Under the pieces are notes generated by a model. That model saw only the letters and a program-made list of their open reading frames with translations. It was not told where the DNA came from and ran no database searches. Position numbers and translations under genes: made by a program. A stretch of 64,000 nucleotides of DNA, from positions 248,001 through 312,000 of the forward strand of contig BPGC01000001.1 in the NCBI GenBank assembly GCA_026002835.1, read 5' to 3'. This DNA comes from Candidatus Nitrosocaldaceae archaeon. GTDB lineage: Archaea; Thermoproteota; Nitrososphaeria; Nitrososphaerales; Nitrosocaldaceae. Shown piece after piece: positions 16,272 through 24,839 of this stretch; positions within the stretch are counted from its first letter, which is position 1; each line of letters begins with the position of its first letter.

Positions 16272-17303
16272 ATGATAAATGTAGGTATTATAGGAATGGG
16301 TAAGATGGGAATTCTTCATACTGGAATTCTCAATTCATTAGAAGATGTAAATATATCAGCCATAGCAGAAAAGGATGATACATTAAGGAATTATATTAAA
16401 GGATTCTTAAAAGATATAAAAGTTTATGATGACTATAAAAAAATGATTAATAATGAAAATATTGATCTCGCATATATAACAACACCAGTTACTTTACATG
16501 CTGCTATGGCTTATGAATGTATAAATAATAACGTGAACTTTTTTGTAGAGAAACCGTTAGCTGTTAGTCTAGAAGAATGTGAAAAATTATATAATAACAA
16601 TCTTATAAGCGTTGTAGGATATTCGAAACGTTTTGTAGATACATTTGTAAAAACGAAGGAGATTCTAGATAATGGTGTATTAGGAGATTTTGTGTATGTA
16701 AAAGGAAGTATGTATCTTACTCAGGTATTCAAGTCTAGTAAAGGATGGAGATTTAAGAAGAGTGAGAGTGGAGGAGGTATATTATTAGAATTGGCTAGTC
16801 ATCTTATAGATCTATTACTCTGGTACTTTGGGAGTATAAATAGAGTATCATCTATATTGAAAAACTATTATTCTAAAGAGGTCGAGGATTTTGTTCATGC
16901 TATTATACAATTTGACAATTTAGATGGTTATATAGATGCTAGTTGGAGTGTGAGGAATTATAGACTTCCAGAGATAAATATAGAAGTACATGGAAGTAAT
17001 GGGACTATGTTAGTTAATGAAGATTATATAAGACTAATATTAGATGCTCCTTTTAATAGGAATAATCTTAATTTTAATGATGGTATAACTACTATCTACA
17101 AACAAGAACTCTTTAAAGGTGTGCCAATAGATATAGGAGGTGTTGAATATACAAGAGAAGATATGCATGTAATAGACTGTGTGAAGAATAAGAGGCAGAG
17201 TATGCTAAATATATCTGAGGCAAGCAAAGTACAAGCTGTAATAGATGCAATCTATAGATCTGCTAATAATAATAGATGGGAGGATGTGAGATATCTTGCA
17301 TAA
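16272..17303 (+). CDS. Gfo/Idh/MocA family NAD(P)-dependent oxidoreductase
   Basis: A 343-residue protein. The N-terminal Rossmann domain has VGIIGMGKMGILHTGIL (GxGxxG-type) and the family motif FVEKPLAVS (the EKP lysine is catalytic). The C-terminal domain has GGGILLELASHLIDLLLWYFG with the usual D-x3-H/H-x2-D region. Such enzymes oxidise or reduce sugars and inositols, often nucleotide sugars. It overlaps the next gene by 8 bp, so the pair is coupled. It is the first gene of a three-gene islet between two tRNA genes. Confidence 0.9.
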   Translation: MINVGIIGMGKMGILHTGILNSLEDVNISAIAEKDDTLRNYIKGFLKDIKVYDDYKKMINNENIDLAYITTPVTLHAAMAYECINNNVNFFVEKPLAVSLEECEKLYNNNLISVVGYSKRFVDTFVKTKEILDNGVLGDFVYVKGSMYLTQVFKSSKGWRFKKSESGGGILLELASHLIDLLLWYFGSINRVSSILKNYYSKEVEDFVHAIIQFDNLDGYIDASWSVRNYRLPEINIEVHGSNGTMLVNEDYIRLILDAPFNRNNLNFNDGITTIYKQELFKGVPIDIGGVEYTREDMHVIDCVKNKRQSMLNISEASKVQAVIDAIYRSANNNRWEDVRYLA

Positions 17304-18180
17304 CATAGATCCCATACTCTTAGGTGATAATCCATTGATGGGTGTAGATCATTTATCACAAGAAAGAGCTAGGTTAAGAGGCATTGCTAGTGCTAACCAA
17401 ATAATCGAATTACTTGAATTATCATATAGTATGAATGTTAGAGGATTTGTAGTAAGCACGCATCCACAAGTCAAGACTGTAATAGAATACATGCTAAATA
17501 ATACCGACCTTCATAAAAAGATCTCGTTTTATCCTATATTGCCTTATGCATATGGTTATGTCAGACAGATGACTGAAGAAGGGATAGTATCTACAATAAA
17601 TAATGCATTAGCACCAGCAAATATACAAAAAAAGGTAAAGATAATGTTTTCTGGAGGGCTAAGCATGCTCAAGAAAGATGTTAATGGTTTGCTAAAAACA
17701 TTCATAGATGTAGAGTTGTTGCCATTCAACAATGTTAATGTTAGATGTGTATTATTACACGATGTTTTAACAGATCTTGCATTATCACTAAAACTTAAGA
17801 ATATATTTGAATTGTTTATAGAACAGATAAACGACAAGTATAATGCCATACCAGGATTTGTAACGAAGAATTTTGCTAGATTTATTAGACAATTACAAGA
17901 ATGGGATATGGATAAGCATGTTATAATGGCTCCATTCAATAAAGTTGGATTCCAGATGAATCCTTCTAGGGAAGAGTGTGAATATGCTTTAAGAGATTGT
18001 AAGAGTGATGTAATAGCTATGAGTACATTAGCTGCTGGCTATCTTAAACCAAAAGAAGCTTATGAGTATATATTCTCTTTACCAAAGATGGATTCTATTG
18101 TAGTAGGAGTATCTAAAAAAGAACATGCTAAAGAAACATTCGCATTGTTAAATTCACTGATGAAACAAAGATATGAATAA
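17296..18180 (+). CDS. TIM-barrel-like protein of unknown function
   Basis: A 294-residue soluble protein. It begins PILLGDNPLMGVDHLSQERARLR and has alternating strands and helices of TIM-barrel type (GFVVSTHP, KISFYPILPYAYGYV, VKIMFSGG, DVIAMSTLAAGYLKP, SIVVGVSKKEHAKETF). The end is reminiscent of aldo/keto reductases (an AAG-x-L-KP then VVGVS segment), but no clear catalytic tetrad was found. Coupling to the Gfo/Idh oxidoreductase suggests it acts on the same sugar-like substrate. That is inference. Confidence 0.55.
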   Translation: MHNIDPILLGDNPLMGVDHLSQERARLRGIASANQIIELLELSYSMNVRGFVVSTHPQVKTVIEYMLNNTDLHKKISFYPILPYAYGYVRQMTEEGIVSTINNALAPANIQKKVKIMFSGGLSMLKKDVNGLLKTFIDVELLPFNNVNVRCVLLHDVLTDLALSLKLKNIFELFIEQINDKYNAIPGFVTKNFARFIRQLQEWDMDKHVIMAPFNKVGFQMNPSREECEYALRDCKSDVIAMSTLAAGYLKPKEAYEYIFSLPKMDSIVVGVSKKEHAKETFALLNSLMKQRYE

Positions 18181-18221
18181 GAATTGTTTATATACTATCA
18201 TAGTTTTATCGTTTATGCTCT

Positions 18222-19207
18222 ATGAATAAGATCGTGTTCTTTGAAGTTAATGAATGGGAGATTGCTAAACTACAAGAAACATTAAAAGATGTAAATGTTA
18301 AATTTTATACTGATAGATTGGATGATAAGCATATAGATGCAATAAAAGATATAGATATATTATCAGTTTGGATATATTCAAGAGTTACTCGTAGTATTAT
18401 TGATAAATTACCTAATCTGAAACTTATAGTTACTAGGTCAACTGGAATGGATCATATTGATGTTGACTATTGTTATAAGAAAGGTATACAAATAGCAAAC
18501 ATACCAAAATATGGGATTAATACAGTAGCAGAGCATACATTTGCATTAATACTCAACTTGATTAGGAAAGTTCATAAAACAATAAATAGAAAAGATTTTA
18601 GTTTATCTCAAGATATTCTTGGCTTTGAACTTAAAGATAAGACTATTGGAGTTGTAGGAACTGGTTCTATAGGCAGAAAAGTTATTCATATTGCTAAAGC
18701 ATTTGATATGCATGTATTAGCATATGATATTAAAAAAGATGAAGAGTTTGCTAGAGAATACAATTTTAAATATGTTGAATTAGATGAATTGTTAATGAAT
18801 TCAGATATTATAACATTACATGTGCCGTTAAATAAAGATACTTATCATATGATAAATATGAATAACATTAAAAAGATAAAGAAAGGTTGTTACCTTATTA
18901 ACACTGCCAGAGGTAGCGTATGTGATACTACCGCTCTTTTATATGGTTTAGAAGAGGGTATATTTGCTGGTTTAGCTTTAGATGTTTTAGAAGAAGAGTT
19001 ATTATTTAAAGAAGATGGTTTATCAATATTATATGAGAATACTGATAAAATTAAAAAAAAGTATTAATGAATAATATGTTAATGAATAACCCAAACGTTA
19101 TAATAACTCCTCATTCTGCATTTTATAGCAAAGAGGCATTGAACAGAATTACTGATAATACAGTTTCGATAATAAGAGATTTTCTAAAGTTGAATTCAAC
19201 TAATTGA
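18222..19207 (+). pseudogene. D-isomer 2-hydroxyacid dehydrogenase, interrupted by a frameshift in an A8 run
   Basis: The first 281 codons (to 19067) carry the NAD-binding GVVGTGSIGRKV, the substrate-binding arginine region and NTARGSV. The frame ends after DKIKKKY at a run of eight A's (19053-19060). One base further along, the frame continues for about 45 codons with NPNVIITPHSAFYSKEAL to a stop at 19205-19207. This contains the catalytic histidine (PHSA). Adding one A would restore a normal protein of about 328 residues. So this is either a homopolymer sequencing error or a truncated, probably inactive gene. A TATA-like TTTATATA is at 18188-18195. Confidence 0.8.
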
Positions 19208-19234
19208 AATATTTACTATAATAATATTATTTGA

Positions 19235-19309
19235 TGCGGTCGCCGGGATTTGAACCCGGGTTACCAGCGTGGCAGGCTGATGTCCTAGACCAAACTAGAC
19301 GACGACCGC
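19235..19309 (-). tRNA. tRNA-Gly (GCC)
   Basis: On the minus strand: acceptor GCGGTCG/CGACCGC with discriminator A, D arm with GTCTAGTTTGGTCTAGGAC, anticodon stem TCAGC/GCTGG enclosing CT-GCC-AC, and T arm with CCGGG-TTCAAAT-CCCGG. The anticodon complement is at 19271-19273. No intron. It bounds the sugar-gene islet on its right side. Confidence 0.93.
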
Positions 19310-19342
19310 TTAACTATACTCATTACAAACCCATTTAATAAA

Positions 19343-19996
19343 TTATCTTATCAAACGTTTCTCAAACTCGTAAATAATCCTAGAGCATACTACATGTGTA
19401 TCTAAGGCATATCTACTTATAGATACCAATTCATCTATGTTACTTGTTATAATATTAGAGAAATGTCCTCTAGGGAAACCTCCTACTATAATAGCTCCTT
19501 CCTTTTTAGACACTTCTTCAGCACTAGAAGGTTTTCCTAACCTAGATAAACCTACAACATAATTAGGTTTTATATAATTTAATAAGGATACAAGATCCAT
19601 ATCTTTAACTTCCATAAACATATCATCGTTCTTTATACTCTTCTTCTTGAATAGATCTATTATTAACCCTTCAAATCTATTGTATGCTCTAGGTAATCTC
19701 ACATTCTTAAAGTATAATACCTTATCAGTAATTGTATGAAGATAAAGATCTATCAAACCTTCTCTATACAATGGAGTTGATGTTACTGCTAATAAAGATA
19801 TATGAACTAGATCTGGTCTTCCTCTCTTCCATCGATCTTTCAATCTTAGCATAGCATGATGATGATAACTTCTATCTAGTAATATCTCACTTGGTTTTCT
19901 ATTAAGCCTTTTAGAATGATTAATAACAGATCTATGATTCTGTAACTCTTTAGGAACCAACTCTAATGCTGCTTCTGCTATGATCAATGAAAGCAT
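19343..19996 (-). CDS. nep1: rRNA pseudouridine N1-methyltransferase Nep1
   Basis: The core is Nep1/EMG1: LSLIIAEAALELVP at the start, the KPSEILLDRSYHHHAM segment, KRGRPDLVHISLL, and the SPOUT-type knot region near the C-terminus (VGLSRLGKPSSAEE, IIVGGFPRGHFS). It methylates the pseudouridine of helix 35 in 16S rRNA and helps build the small subunit. The frame extends to an ATG at 20032, but Nep1 proteins normally start MLxLIxAEAxLE, so the ATG at 19996 is chosen; this also leaves room for promoters of the divergent genes. Confidence 0.92.
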   Translation of the reverse strand: MLSLIIAEAALELVPKELQNHRSVINHSKRLNRKPSEILLDRSYHHHAMLRLKDRWKRGRPDLVHISLLAVTSTPLYREGLIDLYLHTITDKVLYFKNVRLPRAYNRFEGLIIDLFKKKSIKNDDMFMEVKDMDLVSLLNYIKPNYVVGLSRLGKPSSAEEVSKKEGAIIVGGFPRGHFSNIITSNIDELVSISRYALDTHVVCSRIIYEFEKRLIR

Positions 19997-20030
19997 ATAA
20001 TAATTATAATATGCTAATATTTTAGCATTC

Positions 20031-20330
20031 ATGAAGAAAAAGTTTAAAGAGTTAGCAGTACAAAGGGTGTATAGGATTATAGATGTTGCTAGAGAGACTG
20101 CTAGATGCGATCTAAAGTTAGCTCAGAAACAAGCTATAATAGCAAGAAGGATTAGCATGAAGTATAGAGTTAGGATGCCTTATGAGATAAGACAATTATT
20201 TTGCAAGAGATGTAAAAAATTTATAATTCCTGGCATAAATGCTAGAGTTAGAGTTGGAAGAGCAAATGTTAAAGCTATAAGGATAACATGCTTAGAATGT
20301 AATCATGTATATAGGAAGATAATAAAATAG
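20031..20330 (+). CDS. rnp4: RNase P protein component 4 (Rpp21)
   Basis: A 99-residue protein with two N-terminal basic helices (VYRIIDVARETARCDLKLAQKQAIIARRIS) and a zinc ribbon CKRC...CLEC in the C-terminal half, exactly as in archaeal Rpp21. It supports the catalytic RNase P RNA in tRNA 5' maturation. It heads a run with S19e and PDCD5 and is divergent from Nep1. Confidence 0.93.
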   Translation: MKKKFKELAVQRVYRIIDVARETARCDLKLAQKQAIIARRISMKYRVRMPYEIRQLFCKRCKKFIIPGINARVRVGRANVKAIRITCLECNHVYRKIIK

Positions 20331-20332
20331 CA

Positions 20333-20338
20333 TTTATA
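20333..20338 (+). promoter_or_regulatory. TATA-like element for rps19e
   Basis: TTTATA lies 25-30 bp before the ATG at 20363. Confidence 0.4.
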
Positions 20339-20362
20339 AGGGCATTAACAAAATCTTATGCT

Positions 20363-20815
20363 ATGGTAAAGGCATATGATGTTCCAGCAGATCTCTTGAT
20401 AAAGAGGCTTGCTGAAGAGTTTAAGAAGGATGAAAGGTTCAAACCTCCAGAATGGAGTGCTTATGTCAAGACTGGTTCGCATACTGAGAGATTACCTCAA
20501 GATAGAGATTGGTGGTATACTAGAGTAGCATCTATAATGAGAAAAGTCTACTTGTATGGTCCGATAAGTATCAAGGCTTTGAAGATAATTTATGGAGGAA
20601 GGAAGAGAGTAGGCTATGCAAAAGCACATCATAGAGATGCTGGTGGAGCAATAATAAGAAATGCATTACATCAGTTAGAGAATGCAAATTATATTATGAA
20701 GACTAGAGAAGGAAGAGTAGTAACTCCAGATGGTATGAGATTAGTAGATGCAATAGCAAAAGAGATACATAAAGAGTTGGTTAAAGTAAAACCAGAACTA
20801 GCAAAGTATGCATAG
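20363..20815 (+). CDS. rps19e: 30S ribosomal protein S19e
   Basis: A 150-residue protein with the S19e hallmark segments: AYDVPADLLIKRLAEEFK at the N-terminus, PPEWSAYVKTGSHTERLPQDRDWWYTRVASIMRKVYLYGPI, and HHRDAGGAIIRNALHQLE. It is a small-subunit protein of archaea and eukaryotes needed for 40S/30S maturation. It is followed after 8 bp by the PDCD5-like gene. Confidence 0.97.
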   Translation: MVKAYDVPADLLIKRLAEEFKKDERFKPPEWSAYVKTGSHTERLPQDRDWWYTRVASIMRKVYLYGPISIKALKIIYGGRKRVGYAKAHHRDAGGAIIRNALHQLENANYIMKTREGRVVTPDGMRLVDAIAKEIHKELVKVKPELAKYA

Positions 20816-20823
20816 GTGATAAC

Positions 20824-21099
20824 ATGGCTAGGGAACCTAATGAGGAAGAGAAGGCTAAAGAGTTAGAGTTGCAGATGTTAAAAGAGAGGATGCTTAGAAC
20901 ATTCCTAACACCAGAGGCTAGACAAAGATTAGCTAATATAAGGATAGTAAAACCAGAACTAGCAGCAGCTGTTGAGAATTATATAGTTGCCATGGGTTCT
21001 CAAGGAAGGCTTAATAAAGAGTTGAGTGATGAAGAGCTTAAGAGATTATTATTAGCATTACAGAAACCAAAGAGAGACTTTAGGATAAATTATAGATGA
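20824..21099 (+). CDS. PDCD5-like DNA-binding protein
   Basis: A 91-residue, charged, helical protein. The motif RMLRTFLTPEARQRLANIRIVKPELAAAVENYIVAMGSQGRL matches the PDCD5/TFAR19-related family, and the C-terminus ends KRDFRINYR. In archaea it is routinely next to S19e, as here. It is thought to bind DNA or act in proteostasis; its precise role is unsettled. Confidence 0.9.
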   Translation: MAREPNEEEKAKELELQMLKERMLRTFLTPEARQRLANIRIVKPELAAAVENYIVAMGSQGRLNKELSDEELKRLLLALQKPKRDFRINYR

Positions 21100-21273
21100 T
21101 TATTTGATATTCAACCTTTTAAATCTATAGCCTAGTGCTGCAACTATCATACCAGTTATTACTAACATCATACCTCTTACAAATGCGAAATCATCACTTC
21201 CTACTATTATAGCAGCTACTCCAATTGCAATCATCACTATCCCTGCTACAAGTGCTATTATGAAGAGTTTCAT
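21100..21273 (-). CDS. Small two-helix membrane protein, function unknown
   Basis: From the chosen ATG (21273) the product is 57 residues with two hydrophobic helices joined by a short polar turn (GSDDFAFVRG) and a basic C-terminus (YRFKRLNIK). The frame also has ATGs at 21291 and 21318, but the latter would leave only 9 bp to the divergent dehydrogenase gene. No family recognised. Its stop abuts the PDCD5 stop. Confidence 0.5.
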   Translation of the reverse strand: MKLFIIALVAGIVMIAIGVAAIIVGSDDFAFVRGMMLVITGMIVAALGYRFKRLNIK

Positions 21274-21327
21274 GGCATATCTATAATTCATAAAGTATAT
21301 TAATGATACAACATTCATCTAACTCTA

Positions 21328-22377
21328 ATGAAGGCTGCAGTATTTAGAGAATATAATAAAGAACCTGAGAAAGTAGTAAAGATCGAAGATATAGATATTC
21401 CAAAGATAAAGCCAAATGAAGTTCTTATAAGAGTAGAAGCAGCAGCGTATAACTATAATGATCTATGGGCCATATGGGGCGAACCAGTTAAAGTACCACT
21501 GCCTCATATATCTGGTTCAGATGCTGCTGGAGTAGTAGAAGAGGTAGGAGAGTTAGTAACTACGCTCAAAAAGGGAGATAGAGTTGTAAGTCATTCAAAT
21601 ATGTCATGCAGAGTATGCGATTATTGCACATCTGGGAGAGAGTATGATTGTCCAAAAAGAACTATCTGGGGATTCCAAACTGGACCATTAGATGGAGGTT
21701 ATGCACAATATGCTAGACTTCCAGAGGTTAATGTATTAAAGATTCCAGATAATGTATCGTTTGAAGATGCAGCTGCTGTGTCAATGGTAGGGATGACATC
21801 ATGGCATATGCTAGTAGGTAGAGCAAAGATCGAACCAGGACAAACAGTATTGATAATGGGAGGAACTAGTGGAGTAGGTTCAATAGGCATACAGATAGCA
21901 AAATTATACAATTGTACAGTAATAGCAACTGCTGGAAGTGAAGCAAAGATGGAGAAATGTAAAGAATTAGGAGCTGATTATGTAGTAAATCATAGAAAGG
22001 AAGATTGGTGGAAGGAAGTCAGAAATTTGACAAATAAGCAAGGCGTTGATGTTGTATTTGAGCATATAGGTAAAAGTGTATTCCCACAAGAGGTAGCATT
22101 GTTAAAGATGGGAGGAACTCTAGTAACTACTGGTGCTACTACTGGTTATGACTCTAGCATAGATCTAAGATACTTGTTCTTCAAAGGATTGAATCTATTG
22201 GGTTCAACGCAAGGAACGAGAGCTGAGTTAAGTAAAGTAATCTATTGGGTAAGTCAAGGAAAGATCAAGCCATTGATAGACGAAGTGCTTCCATTCAGCA
22301 GAATGGTTGAGGGTCATAGAAGGATGATGGAAGGAAAGATAATAGGCAAATTGGTAACAACTCCGCAGAAATTATAA
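21328..22377 (+). CDS. Zinc-type medium-chain alcohol dehydrogenase / enoyl reductase
   Basis: A 349-residue MDR protein. The GroES-like part has HISGSDAAGVVEEVG and the structural zinc cluster CRVCDYCTSGREYDC near residues 92-106. The NAD(P)-binding part has VLIMGGTSGVGSIGIQIAK. The catalytic-zinc cysteine position is replaced (YNYNDLWAIWG), so it is probably a reductase of the quinone/acryloyl-CoA type rather than an alcohol dehydrogenase. Thaumarchaeota use such enzymes in the 3-hydroxypropionate/4-hydroxybutyrate cycle, but assigning this one needs phylogeny. Confidence 0.85.
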   Translation: MKAAVFREYNKEPEKVVKIEDIDIPKIKPNEVLIRVEAAAYNYNDLWAIWGEPVKVPLPHISGSDAAGVVEEVGELVTTLKKGDRVVSHSNMSCRVCDYCTSGREYDCPKRTIWGFQTGPLDGGYAQYARLPEVNVLKIPDNVSFEDAAAVSMVGMTSWHMLVGRAKIEPGQTVLIMGGTSGVGSIGIQIAKLYNCTVIATAGSEAKMEKCKELGADYVVNHRKEDWWKEVRNLTNKQGVDVVFEHIGKSVFPQEVALLKMGGTLVTTGATTGYDSSIDLRYLFFKGLNLLGSTQGTRAELSKVIYWVSQGKIKPLIDEVLPFSRMVEGHRRMMEGKIIGKLVTTPQKL

Positions 22378-22384
22378 ACATTAA

Positions 22385-22394
22385 TTTTTATATT
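22385..22394 (+). promoter_or_regulatory. TATA-like element for the CitE-like gene
   Basis: TTTTTATATT lies 21-30 bp before the ATG at 22415. Confidence 0.45.
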
Positions 22395-22414
22395 ACATTA
22401 TTAAAAGTTCTTGT

Positions 22415-23281
22415 ATGGCTAGATTGCTTAGAAGCCTAATCTTTGTTCCAGGTAACAATTCCAGATTTATCAACAAGGCTAGAAGTCTAGATGCTGATAT
22501 CATCTGCTTAGATCTAGAAGATTCTGTTCCAGAAGATGAGAAGGGTAAGGCTAGAGAATTGATCTATCAAGCGTTAGATGAGCCATTCAATAGCGAAGTA
22601 TATGTTAGAGTAAACTCTCCAAGCTCTCAATTTATTGATGCGGATCTAAGAGTAATTAGGGAAGGATTGAGTGGTATAGTTATACCTAAGGTAAATGATG
22701 AGGAAGAAGTTGTTAAAATATCAGATGCTATAACAAAGATTGAGAAAGAGCTGAAAATGAAGCCATATAGCATTGAGATTATGCCATCCATAGAAAGTGC
22801 AAAAGGAGTTGTTAATGCTTATAATATAGCAAAAGCTAGTAGCAGGGTAGTTGCATTGGTATTTGGAGTATTTGATCTATTACATGATCTAGGAGTAGAG
22901 TATGATGAGAATGATTATATGCCATATCTATATTCTAGGGCAAAGGTACCAGTAGATGCTAGAGCTGCTGGAGTATATGCTATAGATTCAATATGGCAGA
23001 AGATAGAGGATAAAGAAGGATTGATAAAGGATGCTAGACTTGGTATGAGGTTAGGATATAAAGGAAAGAGCATAATACATCCTAGCCAAATAGAGCCAGT
23101 TCATGAGATCTTCAAACCTAGCAAAGAAGAGATAGAATGGGCTAGGAAGGTTATAGATGCTCTAGATAAAGCAAAGGAGGAAGGTAAAGGTGCTATAAGA
23201 TTAGAAGGTAAGATGATAGATAAGGTACATTATAAAAGAGCTAAAGCGTTGTTAGATGTTATAGATGATAGAGATCAATAG
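22415..23281 (+). CDS. CitE/HpcH family aldolase-lyase (CoA-ester lyase-like)
   Basis: A 288-residue TIM-barrel enzyme. LRSLIFVPGNNSRFINKARSLDADIICLDLEDSVP gives the CitE beta-subunit start and the first acidic metal ligands; VYVRVNSPSS, GIVIPKVND, IEIMPSIESAKGVVN and FGVFDLLHDLG follow, then GKSIIHPSQIEPVHEIF. Such enzymes cleave citryl-, malyl- or similar CoA thioesters. The last 17 bp overlap the marC gene. Confidence 0.88.
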   Translation: MARLLRSLIFVPGNNSRFINKARSLDADIICLDLEDSVPEDEKGKARELIYQALDEPFNSEVYVRVNSPSSQFIDADLRVIREGLSGIVIPKVNDEEEVVKISDAITKIEKELKMKPYSIEIMPSIESAKGVVNAYNIAKASSRVVALVFGVFDLLHDLGVEYDENDYMPYLYSRAKVPVDARAAGVYAIDSIWQKIEDKEGLIKDARLGMRLGYKGKSIIHPSQIEPVHEIFKPSKEEIEWARKVIDALDKAKEEGKGAIRLEGKMIDKVHYKRAKALLDVIDDRDQ

Positions 23282-23843
23282 CGAAGAGTTAATTAGAGCA
23301 GTAATAGCATTATTTGTTATAGTAGATCCAGTAGGCTTGATACCTATAGTTATATCTCTAACATCTCATATGCAGAAAGAAGAGAGGAAGAAGACTATAA
23401 AGATGGCAGTGTATGTATCTACCATATTACTTGTAGCATTTGCTTTGGCTGGGCAGCAATTATTGCAGATATTTGGTATATCATTATCTAGTTTTAGTAT
23501 AGCAGGAGGTTTATTGTTATTAGCGTTATCTTTTGAATTGCTTATAAAAGGATGGAGTGCTAACAATAGTAAAGATACTGGAGTTATACCTTTAGCATTT
23601 CCATTGATGGCTGGACCAGGTGCCATAACTACAGTAATACTAACATTAGAAAGTTCAGGTTTTATCATAGCTCTAATATCAGTAGGCATAGTATCTTTAC
23701 TAGTCATGCTTACATTTTATCTGATAAATCCGATCTATAGAATATTAGGAAGGCTAGGAACATTAATTGTATCAAAGGTTATGGCTATATTCATAGCAGC
23801 AATTGCTATTGAATTCATATTGAAAGGTATAAGCAGCCTCTAG
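23265..23843 (+). CDS. MarC family integral membrane protein
   Basis: A 192-residue protein with six hydrophobic helices. The family pattern is clear: FVIVDPVGLIPIVISLT near the N-terminus, SIAGGLLLLALSFELL in the middle, then PLAFPLMAGPGAITTVIL and KVMAIFIAAIAIEFILKG at the end. MarC proteins are widespread but of unknown transport function. It overlaps the CitE-like gene by 17 bp and the convergent rhomboid gene by 4 bp. Confidence 0.9.
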   Translation: MIEINSEELIRAVIALFVIVDPVGLIPIVISLTSHMQKEERKKTIKMAVYVSTILLVAFALAGQQLLQIFGISLSSFSIAGGLLLLALSFELLIKGWSANNSKDTGVIPLAFPLMAGPGAITTVILTLESSGFIIALISVGIVSLLVMLTFYLINPIYRILGRLGTLIVSKVMAIFIAAIAIEFILKGISSL

Positions 23844-24811
23844 ACTCTCCTAAACCTTAACCTTAATATACCATTAAGATATGCTATAGACTCTGGTTCT
23901 TCTTCTACATCTACTCTTAACAGTATATTACCTTCATATTTTCTCCTTCCATCTTCGCTCAAGGCTTCTAGATGCAATATATGATCTCTAACTCTAGCCT
24001 TTACAGTATTAGGAGCAATACCAGGAAGGTCTGCTAAAACTTCAACATAATCTTTGGTTATTATACCTTCTAATCTTAATGGCCGTTCTAATGGTATGTA
24101 TGATGAGTATTCCCTTCTTTCAAGTTTATAATGCTTGCTCTTTACTATAGCTTTATAGATAAAACCAGCTACTACTCCTCCTAAGAATCCTCCTATATGT
24201 GCTAGATATGCTACTCCTCCTCCAAATGGTGCTAAGATCACTTGGTATATGAACCACATAAATAGATATGCAAATGCTGGAATTCTAGCAGTACTAATGA
24301 AGAAGAAGAATATCATTGTTACAATCTTTGCTCTAGGGAACATTACCATGTATGCTCCTAAAACTCCAGATACAGCACCAGATGCTCCTACAGCTGGTAT
24401 CATAAGATTACTACCAGTAGCAAGAATCCATGCTAAATGTGCTAAAGCTGCTATAACTCCCCAAAATAGATATATTGCTAAATATTTAGCATGACCGAAC
24501 CTATCCTCAACATTATCCCCAAAGATCCAGAGAAAGAGCATATTTCCTCCAATATGGAATATACCAGCATGCATAAACATACCAGAGAATATTGTTAATA
24601 TTCCATCCAAACTACCATTCTCTATACTCGCTAAAAACCTAGCTGGAACAAAACCATAGTTAAGCATCAATTCTAGTGCTGCTTGGTTATTTAGGAAGAT
24701 AGATCTAGTAGCAACTAGCTCCCAGATGAATACTATAGCATTTGCTATTATCAATCCATAATTTACATATGGTTTAGTAGTCCTAGGATTCTCATCATAT
24801 AATGGAAACAT
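23840..24811 (-). CDS. Rhomboid family protease fused to a C-terminal Hsp20/CS-like domain
   Basis: A 323-residue protein. Residues 15-225 form a rhomboid membrane domain with HIGGNMLFLWIFGDNVED (86-103), the catalytic serine in GASGAVSG (S144) and the catalytic histidine in AHIGG (H205). Residues 247-323 are soluble and Hsp20-like: EGIITKDYVEVLADLPGIAPNTVKARV, then YLNGILRLRF at the very end, the same closing motif as in small heat shock proteins. Rhomboids cut transmembrane helices; the added domain could present misfolded clients. The combination is unusual to my knowledge. Confidence 0.88.
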   Translation of the reverse strand: MFPLYDENPRTTKPYVNYGLIIANAIVFIWELVATRSIFLNNQAALELMLNYGFVPARFLASIENGSLDGILTIFSGMFMHAGIFHIGGNMLFLWIFGDNVEDRFGHAKYLAIYLFWGVIAALAHLAWILATGSNLMIPAVGASGAVSGVLGAYMVMFPRAKIVTMIFFFFISTARIPAFAYLFMWFIYQVILAPFGGGVAYLAHIGGFLGGVVAGFIYKAIVKSKHYKLERREYSSYIPLERPLRLEGIITKDYVEVLADLPGIAPNTVKARVRDHILHLEALSEDGRRKYEGNILLRVDVEEEPESIAYLNGILRLRFRRV

Positions 24812-24839
24812 TAGTTATATTATAATATTGGCATATAAA

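Noticed and set aside
19994..20032. Longer Nep1 starting at 20032
   Set aside because: The extra residues do not match the family, which normally starts at the MLSLIIAEA segment, and the longer form would overlap the divergent Rpp21 start.
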